A stretch of 64,000 nucleotides of DNA from Dama dama (Eukaryota > Chordata > Mammalia > Artiodactyla > Cervidae), in the NCBI RefSeq assembly GCF_033118175.1, contig NC_083710.1, positions 38,781,501 through 38,845,500 on the forward strand, in the 5' to 3' direction. The notes below the pieces were generated by a model, which was not told where the DNA came from, did no database searches, and worked only from the letters and a program-made list of their open reading frames with translations. Position numbers and translations under genes: made by a program. Positions 12,701 to 24,700 of the stretch are shown here, in pieces (positions within the stretch are counted from its first letter, which is position 1; every line of letters begins with the position of its first letter).

Positions 12701-15700
12701 TTTGTAATTCTTAACGTTCGTATCTGGACTATAGGAATCTATTGTTGAAGGCAAAGGCTATATTTTTATTCATCTTTGAATCCCTGGTACCCAGGACAGT
12801 ACCAAACATACACTTAAATTGAAACATCTGAACACTGTTTAAGATAATGACATTTCATAATTTGAATTCTGTTCAGTAGTATTTAATGAAAAACAGTAAT
12901 AATTTCAAAGTTCTAAATTCATTTTAAGTTTTATCTTGTTCCATTCCTCATCTAAAATCCTGGTATCTGTTGATATTTTCATTTGATTTAAACTTTTCAT
13001 AATTCTTAACCATAGTTCGTAAGGAAAAGTAATGATTTTGAGGCCTGCCTAGAAACAGTTAGGCCAGGGAAGTCTGTTCAGATTTTACAGGGAAACTGCA
13101 AAATTTGATGAGAGCATCTTTTTTCCAAGTATGTGTTTGACGTTATACCATATGATCCTCCCTGGAGGACGGAACAGCAACCCACTCCAGTATTTTGGCC
13201 TGGAGAATTCCATGGACTGTATAGTCCATGGGGTTGCAAAGAGTCGGACAGGACTGAGCAACTTTCACTTCACCTCTTAATGATCTTTATTCTCTATTTT
13301 GAGTGTTTCAGAAATGTATCTTATCAGGGAAGAACTTTCTAGCAAGTTAGCTTTCTTAAAGGAGAGTGGGCCATCTTACAGAGTAGGGAAGTGTTCTGTA
13401 CCTGAAAGTGTTCGGGAGGGGATGGATCTCAGAAGTGCCTGGGCATTTACATAGGTGACCTCCAGAGTCAGCTTTAAGATGGTGTGTATTTTTTCTGTCC
13501 AGTTCATACGTCCAAGTTCTTCCTTGTCCTTCCTAAGTAATTGGGGGATTGCTTGTGCCATTGTGGCTTGGTGGTGGAAGCCAGGCTAGGTGATCTAAAA
13601 GGACTCTTCTGTTGCCTCAGCCACTGTGTTTTAGCCTAGGTTAGAGGAACAAGTCTGTAAAAGGCAAAAACATCTTTTCACATTAGTGGCATAGAGAGAA
13701 ACATCCTAGAGCAGAACTAACTCAAGGGACTTGTGTTTTTCTATCAGCTCTGCCAATAATTATGCAGTCTTAGAAAATTGCCCTGAGATGCGTGGGATCA
13801 CAGGTTCCTTATCCCAAGGGCTCCTAATCTGTGCTGTGCTGTCCTCTGTTTTTAACAGAAGAGGCAGTGCCGTTACTGATGACGAGTCATTGAGGGTGGG
13901 CAGGTTTTGATACTTGAGTTAGCAGGTAGACCAAATACTCAAACTTTAAAAGATGAAGCTCCAGTTAGGACTCCTTAGGCCTTTTCAAGCAAAACTCTGT
14001 AAGTAAATAATAGTTGAGGAACAATATTGTATGAAACATGATCAAGAGCATGTCTCAGGCCAGTTTTTGTTTTTTAAAAGAAATCTATGAAATAAAAACC
14101 AAGAGAAATTTAATAAAAGCTCCTGGTTATGTGAAATAGAGTCGTGAAACTGAGGTCCTTGAGATACAGGGATGACATGAAAAGAAGCAATGAAACACGT
14201 CCTTTGTAGGGAAATGGTACCCACCACGTGGGAATTAAAACTTGAGAAATGGAAGCTGGAAGCAGCCCTACAAAAGAACTCCTTGAGAAAAGGAGACTGT
14301 GCTTGCCTTGACAGTCCTTAATAGTTTTGGAGAAAGTTCCCTGATTGGTTAGCGTTTTAAAAACAAAAACAAAGCAGTAAAAGTTGTCCTCAGGAGAAAC
14401 TTGGCCAGAAAAGAAGCAGGACCCCTGCCTGTGATTTGCCCCCAAGCAAGTGAGTCTTTGAACATCTTCCCAAAGATTCATAATCTCTTGACACTTTCAA
14501 ACAGCAAATCTTTTACTAGCACAAAATGTATATTAAGCCCTCTTTGATGGGGAAAGTTAATTTTTTCTGTAAAAAACAAAGATGCAAAAATATTTAGTTC
14601 ATGTTCTTTGCCATCATTAGCATGGAGGACATATATTTTCAGTCTGTCAAAGGCATGTAGTTTTGTTAAAAGGTGCTTGATTTAACTTCCTAAACAAATT
14701 TGAAGAAAAATTTTGCTTTTATAGAAGGAAATATTTGTCTTTTTCTGTTCTGGATAAAGCTTATTTTTCTGAGCATGATAGTTAATAATCATGGGATTGA
14801 AAAGAATTGATAGTTATTTCTCCTTCTATAGTTCTGTTTGTCCAATTCTGTGAAGGAACGTTATGAAAAGGAATTCAGCCAAGAAAGACAACAAGAAATT
14901 TTGAGAAGAGCAGCAAGAGACTTACCTATCTACACCACATCGGCTTCAAAGAGTAAGAAAAACAAATCTTATAGTTCCCTCTCCAAAGAATTTTGAAAAT
15001 GTGGTTATTTTTGCCAAAATATCTTTGCATGATTTGACTACTAAGTGGGTATTGTGGTTGTCACAAATGGCATCTGCAGAAACAAGACTTTTCTGTGTTC
15101 TGTATCTTATACGGTATTTCAGATACAGGTGTGTACCTTTATATGAAAACAGGTATTTATCTCAGGTAAATCTATCTCAGGTATTTGAGATAGATTTACC
15201 TGAGATACAGGTATTTCAGATACAAAGTCTAGTTTCATACAGACTTTTTATGTGGTTCACTTTAATGTCGATCTCTCTTATTCTGCATTTTTTTTCTAGC
15301 TCATCCTTCATGGCTAAAAATTTCATTTACAATTTTTAGTAAACTGTCATTTGGAAATCCTGGTTTGAATTTGAATATTTTGTGTCATCCCTGAGTAATA
15401 TTTAAAAAATCAAGAATGTGCTAACCTAGAATGGGGAGAAATAAAAGCCACAGACGGGAAGAAACTGGTTAAGGTTGTAAAGCTACCCCTCAGAGGGTCG
15501 GACTTGGAAGGCCGCTGTCTGCTTAGAAGCTGTGGGTGCTTCTGTTCTTTGCGTTCCACCGACACTCAGGCCTGTGAGGGCGACGGGTCTGTGAGTCGCC
15601 CAGCTGGTTATTTAGTTGTAGGAAGTTGTTTAAAATTATGTATTATATACCTCATTAATTCATTCAAATACCAGATAATGTTGACAGCTGACAGTTAGTC

Positions 15701-18700
15701 CGATCTAAGTCCTTTACACATACGAGCTCATCTGAGCTTCACACCAGCCCTGTGGGGAGACGCTGTCGTGTCCACTTTACAGATGAGGAAACAGAGGTGA
15801 GGTAACTTAGTAAAGGTCACACAGACAGTGTGGGGAAAGATGTCCTGCCTCTGAAACCCACTCTGCTGCTCAACTCCAAGGGGAAATAAAAAGAGCTTTT
15901 TCCTTTGTGTAGTTCTGTACATATGCTGACTTAAGAAAATTTAAAATCCGTGCTATATTTTAGGAGGGGATGTTTGACCAACATTTAAGTTTTCATGCGT
16001 TTAATACAGGCACCCTTTGAAGAATACTGTGGGTTCAGTTCCAGACACTGCAGTAAGGCGAGTCTTGCGGTAACGCGGGACACATGAACTGTTTGGTTGC
16101 TCAGTGCGTGTGAGTTATGCTTCCACTGTAAGGCAGCCTATCAAGTGTGCAATCACACGATGTCAGAAAAACACGAACATACCTTAATTTAAAAATACCT
16201 TTTTGCTAAAAATGGTAACCATCATCTGAGCCTTGAGCAAATCACAGTAGTAATATCAAAGGTCATTGGTCACAGGTCACCATAACAAATATAATAATCA
16301 TGAAGTTTGAAATACCATGAGAATTACCAAAATGTGACACAGATACAAAGCGAGCACATGCTGCTGGGAAAACGGCACCAGTTGACTTGCTCCGTTCAGG
16401 GTCCCCAAAGACTGTCAGTTTGTGAAGAAACGCAGGGTCTATGACGCACAATGAAACCAGGTGTGCCTGGACTGTCCTTTTGCACAACCAGTATGTTACT
16501 GTGTAGAATGAAACCATGGATTTCAGATCGAACCCCAGCTTTTTAGTTCTTAGTGCCATGAGAATCACTTAGACTTTCTAAGCCCGGTTTCCTCATTTTA
16601 AAATGAGAATGCTAGCATCTAAATCTCCAGAGGTGTTCGTAAATGAGACAAGCACTGAGTGTAGATCTTGGTGTATAGTAATACACTTTCAGTACATAAA
16701 AGCTAATCTAAAATAATCCTTCTTATGTTTAACTATAAAATGTCTAGTTCACAGCAGTTGTTAGTAGTTGTAGTTCCATAGATTAAACTTTTTTTGTGTG
16801 TGTGTACATGCTGGGAGGCATGTAGGATCTTAGTTCTGTGACCAGAGATCAAACCCGTGTCCCCTGCCATCCTGAAATAAAAGCTGAGAGTCCTAACCCT
16901 GGACTGCCAGGAAATTCCCTAGATGTTTTTAACCCCAAGACCAAGATTCTAGAAGATTTACAAAGCTCTGAGATTATATACAGAGTTATAGGTACTTCTT
17001 GAAGTAGCCTGTTCATGGCAAGATCTGATTTTCAGAGCAGTAACTCCAAAGAGTTGAAAGCCACTGACGTAAAATCTTTACCCTTAAATCTTTATTATTC
17101 TTCATTCATTATAATGACTTTCTACTAATCTGAAAAATACCCTTCATCTGTTGACTATTACACCAGAATTATACTGGGCACTTTATGGTGATCATTTACC
17201 CCTCAGAGCCACCCTGAGACAGCACCACACTTGTCCCCATGTTAGAGATGAAGGGGTGACACAGGTGAGGTCCCTAAAGTCCCTGAGTGGCAAGGTCTGG
17301 GATTCACACCTTATCTTCTGACTGCAGACAGTCTGCCCTTGAGCACTGTTTTATACTCCATTTCTACTGCCTAGAATCTCAAACGTTGGGTTTTTTCTTT
17401 TTATGGAAATAATACCATACATCCTTTAAAAAACAAAATATAGAACCACACATTGTATGAAGTGGACCTTTCCTAGACCAGAGATAGTGAACGTGATGGC
17501 TCTGCCTTCACAGCGGGGGTGGCGACTTTCACTGAATTCCTTTCTGTGCTTTTTAAACCATGTGCCTAACAGAAGCAGAACCATGTGGACGTCTTCAAAA
17601 ATGAGTCTTCCTAAGCTCCCCCGTCCACAGTCTGGATATGGCCAGTGTTTCTCTCTGGCTCGTCCTGCACCATTACCTGGGTCAGCTGTACTAAAACTCT
17701 CCTTCCCCACTTTTTATTTTTATATCTTTTTGTCTACCTCAAATCATTGTTTTCTAACTCTGTCAGTACTTTAAAATTTTAACTTGCTGTCTACCTCTTC
17801 AGCCATTTCTGTTCACTTGAACAAAAAGTGATTTTTACAGTCTTCTCCAAACTTCTCAGCTTCCTACCTTATTGATCCCAGCTCACTGTCTGGTGGTTGT
17901 CTCTGTTGTCCTCACAACCTGACTCAGTCCTGAAGTTCTGGCCCCTGGAGCTCCGCCCTTCGTCCTAACACAGTGAGCACCTTGCCCCAGGCACTCAGTA
18001 GGCATTTGTGGGGCGAAGCTGTTCCTGGGTGTTCTCTGTAATGACTGTTTATATATACACTTGAAAAAGCTCCCTTTTCTCCTCTTCGCTAATTTTCCCA
18101 TCCTGGAGCTTCACTTCATGTTTTATCAGAAATAATATTATCATAACAATAATAATTGCTTTACTGAGAATTTGATAAGTTCCAGAAGATTTTTTTTTTT
18201 AATTTGCACAATAGTCTGCTACACTTGATATTATTTGCATTTAACAAAAGCAGAAATTGCGTCTTTTAGCAAGTAAGTTACTGTCAAGGTCACAAGGGAG
18301 TAAGTGGGAGAGAACCAGTGTGAATCATGGTGGTTGAGTCTGGCTGCCTCTGGACTTGGGGCTGCCCTGCCCATGCTCAGCTGTCCGCAGGCCTCTCCCT
18401 CTGGTGTCTGCATTCTTGTCTTTTTATGAGACTTACATAGACATCGGTGACCTTTGTCTTTCCTTCTCCCTCGGTTTGCTCCTAAAAATCTTGCTTAAAA
18501 ATTTCCAGCCTCTTTCTTCCTTCTGCTTGCAGGTATACTTCAGAGTACATCTGCTCTTAAAAACAGCAACAAAGGTTAGGTTCTGATGTGTTCCAACTAC
18601 AACTCTGTTTTCTCTTCCCCATGATTGCAGGTCTCTTTGTAACTTGTCTGCACCCCGGCCTCTTTTCTTTTCCAGCAGGTTCCAGGCAACTGGCTTTCAT

Positions 18701-21700
18701 TCTTCCTAACCATACTTAGTGGCTTTTTGTCAGTCTAATTGCTTAAAAAATTTTTCTTCTTTGTACTTTTCTGTTCTAGTTGTTTTTGCATTCTTGAATG
18801 TTTATTCTTCCTCCTGCACTTTTTAACCCTGCCTCACAAGGTGCTTTTGTCCCGTTCTTTTCCTACAGTTCCTTCAACTGTTTTCAGCCATGGGATTTTG
18901 ACACCACAATATTGTGGTGTTTAGTTTACTGTGTCTCAAATAATTTGTTTTCTGAATAGTTTTCAGAGCTGAGTTAAACCTTTTTTTCATGTAAGTTAGC
19001 AGACTCAAGGCTGTGGTCACCCTAGCACTCACTTGTAAGGTGGCAGGGGATGGCAGCTGCACTCGGGGTCACACATCTACCACGTCTGCGAGTGAGGGTT
19101 TCAGAAGGGCACTGCCCAGCCCTCCCCCAGGGCCCCTGGAGACCACTGTCAGGGCTTCGCATTCACCTTGGCATGTGTGCCCACTCGAGCTCCATTCTCG
19201 TACTTCCAGCTTCTAAAGGACAGTGGTTCCTGAGTGACCTGTTGTCCAAATTCAAGCCAGACAAAACCTAACACCTTGGGGGCAGGAGGGAAGTCTGTCG
19301 TGTTCAACTGTATATTCTCAGCATGAAGCAGTGTTTGTCTCAGAGTAGAGACTCTGAATGCTTGTTGAGCAAGAAAAACAACCGAACCCTCCTCCCGTAC
19401 CCACCCCCTCACCCCCTCATTTCTGTCACAGCAACATCGTTCTTCTGGCAAAACACCATGGAAACTGCAGTTTTTCTGATTGCTGTATTTACATCAGTTT
19501 TTCTGTCTACTCAGTCATCTAAGACCCTGCAAAAACCTTCTCAAAAAGTCTGTTTAGTTATTGGTATTATCTTTAAATTATCAGTTGTCAGTTTCCCAGA
19601 GTTGTTTATAAAAAGTGAAAGCAGATTTTATAGTCGTATTAACTCAACTCTAAAACATATCCTTCAACAACTTCCTTTTAATTCTTAAATGTAGCCGTCA
19701 GATATTGTGAAAGGTGTCAGCTGATTAAGCCTGACCGTGCGCATCACTGCTCAGCATGTGACGTGTAAGTACTCCTCGTTGGCTGTCATTCAGCCCGGGA
19801 CCGGAGCTGGTGTGTGGGGAGGCCGGGGGCAGAAACTCGCCAGGACGCTGCCTCGGCTCCCGGCACTGCTGTGTGTGCAGAGCTGACAGGAGCCCATGCC
19901 CGAGCCAGAACACTCGCTGAAGTCACCGCAGGTAACAGTCCTGCACCACTTAGATCTTTGAGTATGTGTACTTCTTCTGCTTATATTTAAATGTAATATT
20001 GATGAGCAAGTAAGTAATACCCCCATAAGAAAGATAAACTTTATTTCCTGAATTAAAAAGACCATGACAGTTTTCTTGCTTTTATTATTAATGTTGGTAT
20101 TAAAGCCTAACAAACCACAGAAATATTACTTTCAATTACCACCTGTGAAGTTATTCCCCCTAAAATGTGGAAGATTTTATCTCTTATGCTCTTGTGAGAA
20201 GGTGGTGTGTTGAAAGAAAGACTCTTAGTGTAGGAATCCCAGTGAGTCCTTGAACTTCAGTGAGGCGGGCCATTTAATCTTACTTATTGTCTAACTTTGT
20301 GCAAATATACATTGCATATACTGATGGAGGGACAAATGTGGGGATTTTTTTTTTCTGAGTATAAAATACAGTGGTTTTTATACATGGGATAGAATTGTAA
20401 TATATCTGTAGGAAGACAGACTACCTACAAGCCCATTTATTGAAGACTTTTTTTTCCAAAGTTGTGTTATTATGACTTGCATATGTTTAAAGTAACTTTC
20501 CCTATTGTCTTCCTCAGCTGACTCTGTAAACTACATCTAGCTACTCTTCCAAGTGCTATATGCATCTTACCTGTGTATTATTACAGTGTTGCTTGATGTG
20601 GTTCAAGGCAGCCGGCCATGTTCAGCTCAATTCTCAGTATGAAAAATCACTGCCTCTTACCTATGTGAAATAACAGAAATTGTCTCTAACCTCGTTCTAC
20701 TGGGTTGGTTTTCCTAAGATGTATTGTGAAAGGGAAAATTTTAAGTCCAAAAAAACCAAAAATCAAATTAGAATTAGTGGAATTTTTCTACATGGATTTT
20801 CTTCTGCTCATTTGTTTCTTAGGTGTATTCTTAAGATGGACCATCACTGTCCTTGGTATGTATAAAACACAAAGGAGATGACATGAGGTGGGGAAGTGGG
20901 AAGGAGGGTATTTATTTAGAGTGATTGATCTCAGTGTTCCTAAATTTTGAAGATCAATTTAATTACTCATAGATATCAAGATTGATGTAGTTTTATGTTT
21001 CTGTTTACATGTTTTTCTTTAAAAATATATTCTGGTGTTATTAACCCAAAAAATTGTATACTAAAAATTAACATTGAAATTCCAAATTCTTACAGAATTA
21101 ATTTAAAACTCACATCCACAATTAAGACACTACCCCTTTCTTCTCAAATGAACCATTTATAGTTATAATGATTTTACATTTTTTGATATGTCCTATTTGT
21201 TTTCATCATGATTTTTTTTAAAAAAATTAAATTTACCACCTTGGCCATTTTTAAGTGTACAAGTTCAGCAGTGTTAAGCCTGTTTGCATTGTTTTGCAAC
21301 CAGTGTCCAGAACTGTTTCATCTTGCAAAACTGATACTCTGTCCCCGTTAAATAGCTCCCTGCTCCCCTCCGGAAAGTCCCTGGCAGACACCATTCTAGT
21401 TTTGTTTCTCTAAGTTTGTCTTGTTTTTACAATGTGATTTTCTTTATTCTTCTAGGGTGAATAACTGTGTGGGATTTTCTAATTACAAATTCTTCCTGCT
21501 CTTTTTATTCTACTCTCTGTTATATTGCCTTTTCGTGGCTACAACAGTTTTACAGTACTTTATAAAATTTTGGACGGTAAGTCTTTTTTCTATCTTAAAA
21601 CCTATATTTAAGATTTTTTAAGATGGTCATAAATAATTCCTTCATTCTGTATTATAAGTAGATGTACTTAATTGTACCAGTTAGGATTTATAATGGCTCA

Positions 21701-24700
21701 GAAGACAAATGGGGTTAAAATTTCCCTTCCTATATACATGTTTATTTGTGAATAAATGAGTATTACACAGGACATAGTTTCTTTTAGTAATTCAGACTGT
21801 TTTCAACCATACTCTTAACAATGGGCTATCAATTTTAGGGAAGTGGTTCCTTTCATTTGAGTTGATGAGACTTACTGAAGTTTTTACAGTAATAAAATTG
21901 AAACTCCCAGCCTCAGATAATCATTAATCTGTTTCCTGTCTCTGTAGATATTAATCATTTTCCTATTGTGAGTGGCAAATGTTTTCCCATTTTGATTGAT
22001 GTCTTATAACTCCATTTTGTTTTTACTAAATCAGTTTTATATTTTTAAAGTAGTACTTTTTAATTATGATTTTTTACTTTATCCTAGTCACTGTAAATTT
22101 ATACAAATATTCATCCAACTTTTCTTTTAGCATTTTTTTTCCCCTCCATTTAAGTCTTTGATTTTGAAGGTGGGGGTTATTGTGGTTAAAAGGTGCTTTT
22201 GTATTTACTCTTCTTAAAAACCCTAGGAAGGTATTTTAAAATGTAGGTTTTATTTTTATTCAGGTGTGGTGAAACTGACAGATCAGGAGGTGATAACCTC
22301 TGAAAAGATAGCTTGTTACTCACAGTTCCAAGGGAGGGTTCCCACCACACTACACAGGCCCACACGGGGAAGCACCAGAGTCGCTCAGGAAGTCGAAGGC
22401 ACGAGGGCCAGAGCCTTCACAAGTGTCCATGGGAGAGGCACAGTGAGGCAGGGTAAGTGCACATAGGGTTAGCTAGTTTGAGTAACCTCAGTGGTCTCTG
22501 GGGCTCCAGGCAGTCCCTTGTTTGGTGTGAGTAGGGCAGGGTAGTATTGCCCACTGAACTGTGAGAGTCAAGTAACCAGAGGTGTTTTGGACTGTGGGCT
22601 CTGGACCGATTAGTTTGTATATAGTTTGAGAAGTACATTCCTTGCTGTCTCTTTAAGAAATAGATAGCCCTGGGAGAGGCACTCTCTCCCCAGTCAGCTG
22701 GGATCCAGATGCTCGGATCCCAGGCTGCATAGAAGAAGAAAATATAGTTAATGCAGAAGGAGCTCTTATTATTCCAGCTTTCAGAGTTGTAAACTGAGGT
22801 TGGAAGAGTTAGGTAAATAAAGTGAAGGTTGAACCAGATGAATGACGTCCAAATTACAGAATGTCACATTTCTTTATCAGAAACTTCAGCAGTGTTTGCA
22901 TGTAATGATTTGTTAATGAAAAGTAAATATTGTCAAACTTTTTAAGATTCATGATGAGTAAGGAAAGACTAATAACTTAAGTCTGCTTTTCTCTTCATTC
23001 TTCAACAGTTACTATGTGCCAGGCACATATGTTCTAGGCACTTTGGATATATCAATGTACAAAGCAGACAAAGAATTCTGTCTTTGTAGAACTTACTTTT
23101 GAGAAGGACTAAACAAACAGTAACCATAGTAAATAAGCAAATTGTATTGTATATTGGAAACTATATGCTGTGGGAAAAAAGTGGATCAGGGTAAAGGACT
23201 TAGCAAGTGTGTGGGGCAGGTGGGTATAGTGGGCAAGTTATAGTACTAAAAAGATTTATCACAGTAGACCTCAGTAAGAAGATTAGATTTGAGTGAGACT
23301 TGAAGGAAGTTAGTGGATATCCTAGAGAAGATTATCTGTGCACCCAACAAATGAGCACCTAAATATATAAAGTAAATATTAACAGAAGTAAAGGGAGAAA
23401 TGAGAGAGCAAGACAGTAGGCAGAAATAAAGGGTGAAAGTAAAGGGAGAAATAGCAAGATCACAGTAAGGGCCTTTGATCAGTGGATGGATCATCTAGAC
23501 AAAATGAAATAAAGAAGTATTGGACTTAAATGGCACTTTAGTCCAGAGGTGCTTAATGGACAGAGCACTCCATCCACAAGCAGCAGAATACATGTTCTTC
23601 TCAAGTGCACATGGGACATCCTCTGTGATAGGTCATGTGTTAGGTCACAAAACATGTCTTGTCATTTTAGGAATATTGAAATGATAGCAAGCATCTTTTC
23701 TAACCACAATGGTATGAAACTGGAAATCAATTTTAAGAAAAATAAACTGGAAAATTCACGGATATATTTAGATTAAACAACATGCAGCTGAACAACCATT
23801 TGGTCAAAGAAGGAATCAAAAACTGTTGAGACAAATGAAAATGGAAATACAACATAAAAAAAGTTCTGGGGAAAAAAAAAAAAAGTTCTGGGATGCAGCA
23901 GAAGCAGTTCTAAGAGGGAACTTTATAGAGATAAACCTATGTTAAAGAAGTAAGAAAGGATCTCAAATAACCTAACTTTACACCTCAAAGAACTAGAAAA
24001 AGAACAAAGCTTCAAGTTCATAGAAGGGAGAAAATAACAAAGACCAGAGTGAAAATAAGTGAAATAGAAACTAAAAAGGTAACTAAAACTAAGAGCTGGG
24101 TTTCTTAAAGAATAGAGAGACCTTCAGCTGGTCTCACCAAGAAGAAAAAGAAAGAGGGGACTCGAAAGAGGAGACATTACAGCTGATAAATACAAAGGGT
24201 CAAAGGGACTTCTATGAACAATTATATGCCAAATAATTGGACACCCAGAAGAAATGGATAAATTCCTAGAAACATACAACCTACCAAGACCAATCATGAA
24301 GGAAGAGAAAATCAAACAGACTGATTAATAGTGAAGAAATTGAGTAATCAAAAACCTCCAAAAGTCCAGGACCTGTGGCTTCACAGGTGAACAGCCTACA
24401 CTGATCTAACTCACACTCTTTCCAAAAGTAGACAAGAGAACACCTCCAGACTCATTTTATAAGGTCAATATTATCCTAATACCAAAACCAGACGAGGTCA
24501 CCACAAGAAAATTGCAGGCCAAAATCCCCATTGAACGTAGATTTTTTAAAATTCTCAGTAAAATATTAACAAGCCTGATTCAACAATACATTAAAAGGAC
24601 CACATGCACCCTGATCAAGTAAGATTTATTCCAGGGATGCAAGGATGGTTCAGCATCTGCAGAGCAGTATGTGTGACACACCACATTAACAAAATGAAGG

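Larger units (their letters stand above)
10392..14831 (+). other. ZDHHC20: ZDHHC20 intron, L1M, MIR, L2 and a Bov-tA fragment
   Basis: About 4.4 kb. Old L1-like sequence lies near 11340-11780, MIR near 12110-12290, L2 near 12300-12830 and a 5'-truncated Bov-tA at 13155-13278. The remainder is unassigned. Confidence 0.7.
14953..19694 (+). other. ZDHHC20: ZDHHC20 intron, perfect hairpin, Tigger MITE, SINE, MIR and L2
   Basis: About 4.7 kb. It contains a perfect 22-bp inverted repeat (15158-15207), MIR copies, a short Tigger-type element (16007-16469) and an antisense CHR-type SINE (16785-16920). L2-like sequence lies around 17700-18020 and 19220-19370. Confidence 0.7.
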
